A stretch of 64,000 nucleotides of DNA from assembly GCA_943354745.1 (NCBI GenBank), contig CALRDB010000001.1, positions 21,472 to 85,471 on the forward strand, given 5' to 3'. This document shows, one piece after another, positions 33,841 through 41,872 of the stretch. Positions within the stretch are counted from its first letter, which is position 1. Each line of letters starts with the position of its first letter. This DNA comes from Candidatus Nomurabacteria bacterium. Its GTDB lineage: Bacteria; Patescibacteriota; Minisyncoccia; Phycocordibacterales; UBA10002. A model generated the notes under the pieces. The model did no database searches. It had not been told where the DNA came from and saw nothing but the letters and a program-made list of their open reading frames with translations. The position numbers and the translations under genes were made by a program.

Positions 33841-35622
33841 ATGAACATTATCCGTACACTCGCTAATACGCTCTCGCTCTTTCGTCGCGCCTTTGGGGGG
33901 TACACATGGAATATTACCCTTATGGCTGTTCTCAGTTTTGTAAGTGGCCTTCTGGAGGGGCTTGGCGTTACTGCAGTGATTCCGCTTCTTTCGTTTATCG
34001 GCGGCGGCGAAAAAGCAACTGACGCCATCTCGATCGCCATTGCGGGACTATTCCGGTATTTTAATATTTCTTACACCGCAAAATTTCTTTTGTTATTTAT
34101 TATTCTTCTCTTTCTAATCAAAGCGGTATTTTCTTTTTTGTCGCAACAAATCACCGCGCACATTATGGCGGATTTTGAGAAAAAGATGCGAATCAAACTT
34201 CTCGCTTCGACGTTCGCCACACGCTGGTCGTTTCTTTCTTCTCAAAAAGTCGGCCATCTGGACCAGATGCTTACGACTGAGGTTGCTGCAAGTTCATCGA
34301 TTCTCTATTACCTCAGTAGTTCGATATTGGTCATCGCAAACCTCGTGGTGTACAGCGCTTTGGTCTTCAATATATCATCCAGCGTTGCTCTCCTTGCTAT
34401 TTTTTCTGGGATGGTAATTTTCCTCGTTTTTCTTCCTTTGCTCCGACGCGCCAAGATTATTTCGATCGATATGGTACGGGAGAATAAGAGACTTGCTCAT
34501 TTTGCGAACGAACATATTATCGGTGCGAAGACGATTAAGGCTATGCATCTTGAACGGGCTGCACTTGAAAAGGGTGTGATGCTACTTACGATAATGCAGA
34601 AATTATATTTGAAGACCTCTCTTCTAAAAAATATGACAACCGCTCTCATTCAGCTTTCAGGTGTCTTTTTCATCATTGGCCTGTTTGCTTTTTTGTATAA
34701 GACTTCCGCCTTTCAGTTCGCTTCTTTTGCTGTCGTGGTCTACGCTCTGAATAAGGTAATTACCAACGTTCAATACGCTCAAAATCAAGCCCATGTCATA
34801 AGTTCGCAGACACCATACTTGCAAAGTATCTTACGATATCAAGATGATGCTTCGGATAATCTTGAGTCCGACAAGGGAACCATGCCTTTTTGTTTTGAGA
34901 AAGAAATCGTCTTTTCCAAAGTACAGTTTTCATATCGCCCGGGGGAATCAGCTCTTTCCTCTGTGGATTTTTCAATTAAAAAGGGAGAGGCAATCGGTCT
35001 CGTTGGCCCCTCCGGATCCGGTAAGACAACCATTGTGGATTTGTTACTTCGACTTATTAGTCCAGACAGTGGAGGTATTCTGATTGATGGTAAGAATGTG
35101 ACCGATATAAGTTTGGATGAGTGGCGAAGTCACATCGGTTACATGTCTCAGGATGTATTTTTACTTAATGACACAATCGAGAATAACATTAAATTTTACA
35201 GTTCATCAGTCACCAATCACGACATGATACACGCCGCCAAGATGGCAAACATCTATGACTTTGTGATGACGCAGCCAGATGGATTTAAGACTGAAGTAGG
35301 AGAGCGTGGTCTCGCGCTTTCGGGCGGGCAACGTCAGCGCATCGCGCTGGCGCGTGTTCTTGCAAGGAAGCCTGAGCTTCTCATTCTTGATGAGGCAACA
35401 AGCGCACTCGACAGCGAATCGGAAGCACTTATTCAAGAATCCATCTCCGGTCTAAAGGGAGAACTGACGGTTGTGGCAATCGCACACCGACTCTCAACAA
35501 TCATGAACTCAGATCGTTTGTTTATTTTGGAAAAGGGTCGAATACTCGAAGAGGGAACTCCTTCCGAATTGTCGGTTAATGTGGAATCCAGGTTTGCCAA
35601 ACTGTACAATCGTGAGGTTTAA
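33841..35622 (+). CDS. ABC exporter, fused TMD-NBD (MsbA/PglK-like flippase)
   Basis: The 593-residue half-transporter has six predicted membrane helices in residues 15-310 and a nucleotide-binding domain. The NBD has Walker A GPSGSGKTT, Q-loop GYMSQDVF, signature LSGGQRQR, Walker B LLILDEATSALD and the switch AHRLST. All catalytic motifs are intact, so a homodimer should hydrolyse ATP. Located between two sugar pathways, it probably flips a lipid-linked oligosaccharide to the outer face, like PglK, though lipid or peptide export is possible. ATG 33841 is used because the frame upstream of it overlaps the dehydratase gene. Confidence 0.88.
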   Translation: MNIIRTLANTLSLFRRAFGGYTWNITLMAVLSFVSGLLEGLGVTAVIPLLSFIGGGEKATDAISIAIAGLFRYFNISYTAKFLLLFIILLFLIKAVFSFLSQQITAHIMADFEKKMRIKLLASTFATRWSFLSSQKVGHLDQMLTTEVAASSSILYYLSSSILVIANLVVYSALVFNISSSVALLAIFSGMVIFLVFLPLLRRAKIISIDMVRENKRLAHFANEHIIGAKTIKAMHLERAALEKGVMLLTIMQKLYLKTSLLKNMTTALIQLSGVFFIIGLFAFLYKTSAFQFASFAVVVYALNKVITNVQYAQNQAHVISSQTPYLQSILRYQDDASDNLESDKGTMPFCFEKEIVFSKVQFSYRPGESALSSVDFSIKKGEAIGLVGPSGSGKTTIVDLLLRLISPDSGGILIDGKNVTDISLDEWRSHIGYMSQDVFLLNDTIENNIKFYSSSVTNHDMIHAAKMANIYDFVMTQPDGFKTEVGERGLALSGGQRQRIALARVLARKPELLILDEATSALDSESEALIQESISGLKGELTVVAIAHRLSTIMNSDRLFILEKGRILEEGTPSELSVNVESRFAKLYNREV

Positions 35623-35681
35623 TGTCTCAGGCTTTTTTACAACAGCCACCTCTCAATAAGAATATATGAAGTAATATACAT

Positions 35682-37130
35682 ATGAGATTATTTTTTATTG
35701 GATGGTCAGGAAAGGAGTTAGGTCTTATCGATGTTATGGTAAGGCTGAAGAAGACTCATGACATCGTCTATTGGAGCGGCGATCGAAAAGAGTTCGAGTC
35801 CTACAAACATGAACTTCCCGGAGTTATTTTTCATGAACACTTCGATGCGCTTTATGGAATTCCGGCAGAGGGGGTAGATACTACCGTCTTTCTTCCTCCT
35901 GGTGATGCGCTCCTACGGACACTTTTGGAAACAGAATCAACTGTTCTCACTATGATGAATAAGCGATTTGAGGGGGTGCTCGTCAGCGAACGCAAGCATC
36001 TCTATTATCGTCATGTTCGTTACTGGAACGGGGTTCTCGAAACTCTTCGGCCAGACGCCATTATATTTCCCTGTGCTCCGCATACGGTATACGACTTTGT
36101 TCTTTATAGTCTAGCCAAGATAAGAGGCATTCCCTGTATCTTTTTTGAGTTGACGGTTATTGGTGGGCGATCACTCTCGATGAAGGATTTTGTCACTGGT
36201 AATGACGCACTGGCAGAAGCGACAAAAGCCAATGCCCACACATCAGTTCGGAAAGAAGATCTTCACGTCGATATTCGGGAGTATTATGAGTGGCAGATAA
36301 ATAAACGCGCAAGTCACACTCCCGCGTATCTTACAAAACAAATCGCCGACAATTCGGGGGTGCAGAAGATGATAATCAAATTAAAATCGGTTTGGTTAAA
36401 TGTGTGGGTACATCGAAACTTCGGCGCGTTTGTTAAAGTCCTGACACATATTCCGCGCAAATTCATACCAAACATGAGAAAGGAGTATTCCTCCGCGACA
36501 TCTCTTCCGGATTATTCGAGGCCTTTTCTGTACGTCCCTCTTAATTATCAGCCTGAACGAACGTCAAGTCCCCAGGGAGGGTTCTTTGTGGATCAGCTCC
36601 TCATGGTTGAAATCTTGTCGGCGTGCCTCCCATCCGATTGGCTGATCTACGTAAAAGAACATCCCGCGCAGTGGATGCACCGCGGGCCGGATTTCTTCAG
36701 TTATCGGTATAAAGGGTTTTACCAGAGTCTGGCTACATTGAAGAATGTCAGATTGGTGCCCATGGATACGAGTACCTATACACTGATGAGTAAGGCGGTA
36801 GTCGTGGCAACCGTGACCGGCACTGCGGGTTTCGAGGCTGTTATGCGTTCGAAACCGGTTATCATATTTGGATATCCTTGGTACCAACATGCTCCGGGTG
36901 TCCTCAGAGTTTCCGACGTCCCGACTGGCAAAGAGGCGCTAAAGAAAATAGCGCACGGCTTTGCTCCTTCGCAAGATGACGTGCTACAGTACCTATTCAA
37001 CTTCCAGGATACGAGCTTTATCGGGTATTGCGAACCTCACGGGCACGAGGTGGCAAACATAGGCGCGGCTAAAAACACGGAACGTATTGTTAAAGCGATT
37101 GAAACAGAATTGAGTGCAGTGAGGTTATAG
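35682..37130 (+). CDS. Capsule polysaccharide synthesis-type GT-B transferase (KpsC/KpsS-like), second copy
   Basis: The 482-residue protein shares the C-terminal architecture of the protein at 21266: FLYVPLNYQPERTSS, VDQLLMVEILSACLPSDWLIYVKEHP, LKNVRLVPMDTSTY and TAGFEAVMRSKPVIIFG. The N-terminal half differs. The KEHP motif and C-terminal loop are typical of transferases that use CMP-Kdo. Its location between the legionaminic- and pseudaminic-type modules makes a CMP-nonulosonate the most attractive donor, but this is inference. Confidence 0.72.
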   Translation: MRLFFIGWSGKELGLIDVMVRLKKTHDIVYWSGDRKEFESYKHELPGVIFHEHFDALYGIPAEGVDTTVFLPPGDALLRTLLETESTVLTMMNKRFEGVLVSERKHLYYRHVRYWNGVLETLRPDAIIFPCAPHTVYDFVLYSLAKIRGIPCIFFELTVIGGRSLSMKDFVTGNDALAEATKANAHTSVRKEDLHVDIREYYEWQINKRASHTPAYLTKQIADNSGVQKMIIKLKSVWLNVWVHRNFGAFVKVLTHIPRKFIPNMRKEYSSATSLPDYSRPFLYVPLNYQPERTSSPQGGFFVDQLLMVEILSACLPSDWLIYVKEHPAQWMHRGPDFFSYRYKGFYQSLATLKNVRLVPMDTSTYTLMSKAVVVATVTGTAGFEAVMRSKPVIIFGYPWYQHAPGVLRVSDVPTGKEALKKIAHGFAPSQDDVLQYLFNFQDTSFIGYCEPHGHEVANIGAAKNTERIVKAIETELSAVRL

Positions 37131-37139
37131 TAATTACAT

Positions 37140-38144
37140 ATGGCTACAGATATATTAAAAGGGAAAACAGTTCTAGTGACCGGAGGAACGGGATCTTTTG
37201 GTAAGAGTTTTGTGCGTGAATTATTCGCTCGGCATGCCGTCAAAAAAGTTATTGTATTCAGCCGGGACGAATTCAAGCAGCATCATATGGAAAAGGAGAT
37301 GCAAAGCGAGAAGCGTCTACGATTCTTCTTGGGTGACATCAGAGATATGTCTCGTTTAAGGCGAGCGTTCGCTGGAGTGGATGTCGTGATACACGCTGCC
37401 GCGCTTAAGCAAGTTCCGGCACTTGAGTACAATCCGTTTGAAGCCATTAAAACAAATGTGATCGGTACGCAAAATGTTATTGAGGCAGCTCTCGATCAAA
37501 AGATAAAAAAAGTGGTGCTTATTTCAACCGACAAAGCGGCCTATCCTGGAAACTTATATGGCGCAACCAAACTTTGTGCTGAACGGCTCTTCGTTGCGGC
37601 TAACTCATACGCGGCAAGACAGACTATTTTTTCTGTTGTCCGTTACGGGAATGTGCTCGGAAGCAGAGGAAGCTTCGTTGAGACCTTGCTAAAAAATAAA
37701 AAGGAAGGAAAGAAAGTTACCATCACCGATCCTAACATGACACGATTTTGGATTGGTTTAGAACAAGCATACGAACTTGTTGTGTTCGCGCTTCGCCATA
37801 TGGAAGGAGGAGAGATTTTCATTCCGAAAATCCCTAGTATGAATATAGGTGATGTAGTAGAAGCTATTTTCCCTCAAGCAAAAAGAGAAATTGTCGGTCT
37901 TCGAGCGGGAGAAAAATTGCATGAGGTCTTATTGACCGACCAAGAATCCAGGCATGCTGTGGACTTTAAGCATTATTACGTCGTTCTTCCGGAATTTCAT
38001 TTCTGGTCGGGTTCTGAGCTCTATCACAACTATTTTCAAGTCGGAAAGAAGCTTCCTCTCGGGTTTTCGTATGAAAGCGATACCAACAAAGAGCGTTTAA
38101 CTATTCAGTCGTTGCGCGATCTTCTCAATGATGAACTTATATGA
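37140..38144 (+). CDS. pseB: UDP-N-acetylglucosamine 4,6-dehydratase, inverting (PseB)
   Basis: The 334-residue SDR has VTGGTGSFGKSFVRELF, VIHAAALKQVPALEYNPFEAIKTNVIGTQN, Asp131-Lys132 in STDKAAYP, Tyr140 and Lys144 in NLYGATK, then RYGNVLGSRGS. The Tyr and the FSRDEFKQ stretch are PseB features. PseB converts UDP-GlcNAc to UDP-2-acetamido-2,6-dideoxy-arabino-hexos-4-ulose with inversion at C5, the first step to pseudaminic acid. The next gene (PseC) overlaps it by 4 bases. Confidence 0.92.
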   Translation: MATDILKGKTVLVTGGTGSFGKSFVRELFARHAVKKVIVFSRDEFKQHHMEKEMQSEKRLRFFLGDIRDMSRLRRAFAGVDVVIHAAALKQVPALEYNPFEAIKTNVIGTQNVIEAALDQKIKKVVLISTDKAAYPGNLYGATKLCAERLFVAANSYAARQTIFSVVRYGNVLGSRGSFVETLLKNKKEGKKVTITDPNMTRFWIGLEQAYELVVFALRHMEGGEIFIPKIPSMNIGDVVEAIFPQAKREIVGLRAGEKLHEVLLTDQESRHAVDFKHYYVVLPEFHFWSGSELYHNYFQVGKKLPLGFSYESDTNKERLTIQSLRDLLNDELI

Positions 38145-39277
38145 TTCCGTACAGTCGTCAATCTGTTGATAAACAAGATGCGGTTGCGGTACAAAAAGTA
38201 CTACGTTCTGATTGGCTGACACAGGGTCCTGTAGTGAAGAAATTTGAGGAAGCCTTAGTTGCACAGACAGGTGCTCGGTTCGTGGTAGCATTTTCCTCAG
38301 GAACAGCAGCACTCGAGGCTGCCTATTTTGCGGCGGGAATCAAGAAAGGTGATGAAGTTATTATGTCTCCTCTTACGTTTGCAGCAACAGCGAACGCTGC
38401 ATTGTGGGCGGGAGCAAAAGTTGTGTTTGCAGATATCGAAAGCGAGACAGGGAATCTGGATCCGGATGAAGTGATAAGGAAAATTACTACAAGAACAAAG
38501 GCAATAGTGCCGGTTGATTACGCGGGACTTCCCGCAAGACTTCGCGAACTAAAGACTATCGCGAAAAACCATGGAGCCATTCTGATTGAAGATGCGGCGC
38601 ATTCCCTCGGTGCAAGTTATAGCGGCAAAAGCATCGGAAGTCTCGCGGATATGACAACATTCAGTTTTCATCCCGTTAAGTCCATCACCACGGGAGAAGG
38701 TGGAGCCGTTTCAACAAATAATAAAGCTTTTTTTGAACGATTGGTACTTTTTCGCGAACACGGAATAACGAAGCATTCCGAAAATTTCGTACTGAAAAAT
38801 CAAGGAGACTGGTATCACGAGATGCAGGAACTTGGGCATAATTATCGACTCACAGATATTCAAGCTGCACTTGGCCTCTCTCAACTCAAGAAGTTGTCGG
38901 CTTTTATATCCCGCCGTCGCGAGTTGGCTGCTCGTTACCAAAAAGCATTTGCGGGTAATACGAGTGTTATTGTCCCGCTTGAGTATTCAGGGGCACTGTC
39001 CAGCTGGCATCTCTACCCACTGCGGCTTACTAGGGATAGGAAAGAACAAAAGACGACTCTTTTTAAAAAATTACGCTCTTTAGGGATTGGAGTTCAGGTA
39101 CACTACATACCGGTGTACTTGCATCCGTATTACCAAAAAATAGGGTATAAGAAAGGCCTGTGTCCGAACGCAGAAGCTTTTTATGAAGCCGAACTTTCTA
39201 TTCCACTCTATCCTGATTTGTCCCGAAAGGACCAGGATTTCGTCATCAAAACAATAAACGAATTGACGGGGTTATAG
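38141..39277 (+). CDS. pseC: UDP-4-keto-6-deoxy-sugar aminotransferase (PseC)
   Basis: The 378-residue DegT-family enzyme begins MIPYSRQSVDKQD, close to the IPY(G/S)xQxI start of PseC. It has FSSGTAALEAAYFA, EDAAHSLGASY and Lys180 in SFHPVKSITTGEGG, the PLP anchor, followed by LFREHGITK, a typical PseC stretch. It aminates the C4 keto group made by PseB, and start/stop overlap couples the two. A GGAGG at 39277-39281, just after its stop, precedes the inserted GIY-YIG cassette. Confidence 0.92.
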   Translation: MIPYSRQSVDKQDAVAVQKVLRSDWLTQGPVVKKFEEALVAQTGARFVVAFSSGTAALEAAYFAAGIKKGDEVIMSPLTFAATANAALWAGAKVVFADIESETGNLDPDEVIRKITTRTKAIVPVDYAGLPARLRELKTIAKNHGAILIEDAAHSLGASYSGKSIGSLADMTTFSFHPVKSITTGEGGAVSTNNKAFFERLVLFREHGITKHSENFVLKNQGDWYHEMQELGHNYRLTDIQAALGLSQLKKLSAFISRRRELAARYQKAFAGNTSVIVPLEYSGALSSWHLYPLRLTRDRKEQKTTLFKKLRSLGIGVQVHYIPVYLHPYYQKIGYKKGLCPNAEAFYEAELSIPLYPDLSRKDQDFVIKTINELTGL

Positions 39278-39283
39278 GAGGAT

Positions 39284-39532
39284 ATGATCCCGTTAGAGAT
39301 CAAAAATGTCACTTGGTATGTTTACGTGCTGCGAAGCGAGAAAAGCGGTTATTGGTATACTGGAAGTACAAAGGATTTACGGAAACGTTTTAGACAGCAC
39401 AACGAGAATAAATCAACGTATACCAACCAGCGCGGACCATGGGAGCTTATCTATTATGAATGGTGTAAAGACGAGGAAGATGCTCGGTCGAGAGAATTAT
39501 ACTTAAAATCCGGGATGGGGCGTTACCTGTAA
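39284..39532 (+). CDS. Small GIY-YIG (URI-type) nuclease
   Basis: The 82-residue protein is essentially one GIY-YIG domain. WYVYVLR stands for GIY and WYTGST for YIG; the catalytic Arg is in KDLRKRFRQH and the metal-binding Glu in SRELYLKSG. It resembles stand-alone UvrC-like URI proteins of unknown role that are common in small-genome bacteria. It interrupts the pseudaminic operon between pseC and an oxidoreductase gene. Its reading frame is bracketed by perfect 14-bp inverted repeats (39287-39300, 39553-39566), the first of which falls within codons 2-6. It therefore looks like an inserted cassette. Confidence 0.85.
   Translation: MIPLEIKNVTWYVYVLRSEKSGYWYTGSTKDLRKRFRQHNENKSTYTNQRGPWELIYYEWCKDEEDARSRELYLKSGMGRYL
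39287..39300. repeat. 14-bp inverted repeat, left copy
   Basis: ATCCCGTTAGAGAT, exact reverse complement of 39553-39566. Confidence 0.85.
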
Positions 39533-39552
39533 AATCGTCTAAAACGTTTCCT

Positions 39553-39566
39553 ATCTCTAACGGGAT
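39553..39566. repeat. 14-bp inverted repeat, right copy
   Basis: ATCTCTAACGGGAT, exact reverse complement of 39287-39300. Its last two bases begin the start codon of the next gene. Confidence 0.85.
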
Positions 39567-40527
39567 GAAGAAAGCAAAGATCCTAATTGTAGGGGCAGGT
39601 TCCATTGGTACCCGGCATATCCGGAACCTTCTTTCTTTAGGCTATCGTAATCTAGTAGTGTGTGACTCCTCAAAAGAAAAAGTAAAGGAAATTTCTAAAC
39701 TCGGAATACTTCGAATGTACGAAGATGTTCATAAAGCATTAGCTACTGAAAAGCCGGACATAGTCTTCGTTTGTAACCCCACCCATCTCCACATACCTAC
39801 TGCCGCTCTTTCTCTCGATGCGGGCGCACATATTTTTATTGAAAAACCAATCTCGCACACCCTTCAAGGGGTTGATGCCCTTCATACTGTTGTTACTACA
39901 AATAAAAAAGTTGCGATGGTTGCGTGTAATTTTCGATTTTCGAAAGGATTCCGAAAGTTGGAAAACATTTTACGGAAGCATGTATACGGCACTCCGCTTC
40001 TGTGCAGGGTTGCCTTAGGGTATTATCTTCCAACTGCGCGTAAGGGAGTCTCGCACACGACAACCTATGCAGCAGGCAAAATAGGCGGAGGAGTAGTGCT
40101 TGATTCTGGTTCCCATGTCGTTGAGTATCTTGCCGACTTGTTCGGAAGCGTAAAAGTGAGCAATGTCGTAAAGGGTACGACTCGCACCATTGGCATAGAA
40201 GGTGAAGAAACGGCGGGGATGCTTCTCAAACACGCTAATGGTGTTTTAAGTTCGATATCACTTGATTACGTCTCACGTAAATCAATTCACCGACTTGAAA
40301 TCCTTACCGAAAAAGGGACACTTGTATTAGATTTTCGAGGCGATACACTGGTCTATGAAGCAGAAAATAAAACAAGGTTGCTTTATAAGGGAGATGGTGA
40401 TCTGAATCTGATGTTTTTGGAGGAGGTAAAGCATTTCATGAAATGTATAACCGATGGGTCTAAACCAAAACAAGACATCTTGGAGGCGAAGAAAACATTG
40501 AAAGTGTTGTTAGGCGATATTGACTAA
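39565..40527 (+). CDS. Gfo/Idh/MocA family oxidoreductase in the pseudaminic operon
   Basis: The 320-residue protein has LIVGAGSIGTRHIRNLL at the N-terminus and FIEKPISHT as the EKP motif, with KIGGGVVLDSGSHVVEYLADLFG in the C-terminal domain. It presumably oxidises or reduces a sugar in the same pathway. The ATG lies at the edge of the inverted-repeat cassette, so its original translation signal may have been displaced. The end of the gene sits directly against the aminotransferase gene. Confidence 0.8.
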   Translation: MKKAKILIVGAGSIGTRHIRNLLSLGYRNLVVCDSSKEKVKEISKLGILRMYEDVHKALATEKPDIVFVCNPTHLHIPTAALSLDAGAHIFIEKPISHTLQGVDALHTVVTTNKKVAMVACNFRFSKGFRKLENILRKHVYGTPLLCRVALGYYLPTARKGVSHTTTYAAGKIGGGVVLDSGSHVVEYLADLFGSVKVSNVVKGTTRTIGIEGEETAGMLLKHANGVLSSISLDYVSRKSIHRLEILTEKGTLVLDFRGDTLVYEAENKTRLLYKGDGDLNLMFLEEVKHFMKCITDGSKPKQDILEAKKTLKVLLGDID

Positions 40528-40528
40528 A

Positions 40529-41857
40529 ATGAAAAAAAAGACGACAACAAGAAAGGGATCTGTGCTGTGGAATAAAGCCAAAGTGCTTATTCCTGGAGGA
40601 AGTCAGCTTCTCTCCAAACGCTCGGAGATGCTTCTTCCGGGAAGCTGGCCTTCGTATTATGAGAAAGCAAAAGGTATCGAGGTGTGGGACCTTGATGGTA
40701 AGAAGTACATCGATTTCTCGACAATGGGAGTAGGGGTGTGTACGCTTGGCTATGCCGACAGGGAAGTAAATCATGCGGTTAAGTCGGCTATCGATCGGGG
40801 TTCTAGTGCCACCTTGAACTGTCCTGAAGAGGTTGAACTTGCAGAGCTTCTCTGTGAACTTCATCCATGGGCTCACATGGCGAGATTTGCGCGAACCGGT
40901 GGTGAGGCGATGGCTATAGCGGTACGCATCGCGCGAGCCCACACGGGAAAGGAGAAAGTGGCATTTTGTGGGTATCATGGTTGGCATGATTGGTATCTAG
41001 CCGCGAATTTGGGAGATACGAAACAGCTAGACGGCCATTTGCTTCCCGGTCTTGATCCGGCGGGAGTGCCGCGCTCTCTTAAGGGGACAGCACTTCCTTT
41101 TTCGTATAATCATATCGAGGAACTTGAACGTATTGTTTCCGCGAACAAGGATATAGGAGTCATTGTTGTAGAACCGCTGAGACATCAAGAACCGAAAGAT
41201 AATTTCTTACAAAAAGTTGCGGCTATCGCACAGAAGAGTGGAGCGGTGTTGATATTTGACGAGATCTCCATAGGTTGGAGGCTTACGGTAGGTGGAGCTC
41301 ATCTTATGTACGGCGTACACCCTGATATTGCTGTGTTTGCGAAGGCTATGGGGAATGGTTTTCCTAGCGCTGCAGTCATAGGAACAAAGCATGTTATGGA
41401 CTCAGCACAAAAGACCTTTATTTCAAGTACGTATTGGACCGACCGAATTGGTTCGGTCGCGGCTCTTGCTACTATTAAAAAAATGAAGAGGGAACATGTT
41501 CCGTTACATCTAAAAAAAATTGGTGGTCTGATAAAAGAAGGGTGGGAAATGCTCGCGAGAAAGCATTCCCTTGATATCACGGTACTTGGCCCCGAAGCTC
41601 TTGTTACGTTTGTTCTTAATTATGGGGAGAAAAGCCAAGCACTTCGAACGCTTTTCACGCAAGAAATGCTTGCCCGAGGATATCTTGCTGGAGCAAGCGT
41701 CTATGTTTCCTATGCTCATAAAGAGCGTCAAGTGAAATCGTATCTTAAAGTGGTTGACGAAGTATTTGGAATAGTAAAAAAAGCACAGGAAAGCAAATCT
41801 GTCATCCCGTTTCTTAAAGGAGAGGTTGCGCACTCTGGCTTTAAGCGCTTAACGTAA
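40529..41857 (+). CDS. Class III PLP aminotransferase (glutamate-1-semialdehyde aminomutase-like)
   Basis: The 442-residue product has a GSA-aminomutase-type fold: VWDLDGKKYIDFSTMGVG, FARTGGEAMAIAVRIAR, GYHGWHDWY, LIFDEISIGWR and the PLP lysine in VFAKAMGNGFPSAAVIG. Haem-pathway HemL is unlikely because the neighbours are all sugar genes. Class III enzymes of this subgroup in nonulosonate loci are thought to aminate a sugar-derived carbonyl, possibly the one produced by the upstream oxidoreductase. ATG 40529 follows the preceding stop closely; a TTG three codons earlier would overlap it. Confidence 0.8.
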   Translation: MKKKTTTRKGSVLWNKAKVLIPGGSQLLSKRSEMLLPGSWPSYYEKAKGIEVWDLDGKKYIDFSTMGVGVCTLGYADREVNHAVKSAIDRGSSATLNCPEEVELAELLCELHPWAHMARFARTGGEAMAIAVRIARAHTGKEKVAFCGYHGWHDWYLAANLGDTKQLDGHLLPGLDPAGVPRSLKGTALPFSYNHIEELERIVSANKDIGVIVVEPLRHQEPKDNFLQKVAAIAQKSGAVLIFDEISIGWRLTVGGAHLMYGVHPDIAVFAKAMGNGFPSAAVIGTKHVMDSAQKTFISSTYWTDRIGSVAALATIKKMKREHVPLHLKKIGGLIKEGWEMLARKHSLDITVLGPEALVTFVLNYGEKSQALRTLFTQEMLARGYLAGASVYVSYAHKERQVKSYLKVVDEVFGIVKKAQESKSVIPFLKGEVAHSGFKRLT

Positions 41858-41872
41858 TATCTTGATCACTCT

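Larger units (their letters stand above)
39287..39566. mobile_element. Candidate GIY-YIG mini-cassette bounded by 14-bp inverted repeats
   Basis: ATCCCGTTAGAGAT at 39287-39300 and its perfect reverse complement ATCTCTAACGGGAT at 39553-39566 enclose the GIY-YIG gene and nothing else (280 bp). The right repeat supplies the first two bases of the ATG of the following gene (39565). No target duplication is visible. The mobile nature is an inference from the bracketing and the nuclease content. Confidence 0.55.

Noticed and set aside
40529..41857. Glutamate-1-semialdehyde aminomutase for haem synthesis
   Set aside because: All neighbours are sugar genes and the family includes sugar-pathway members; haem genes are absent from the window.
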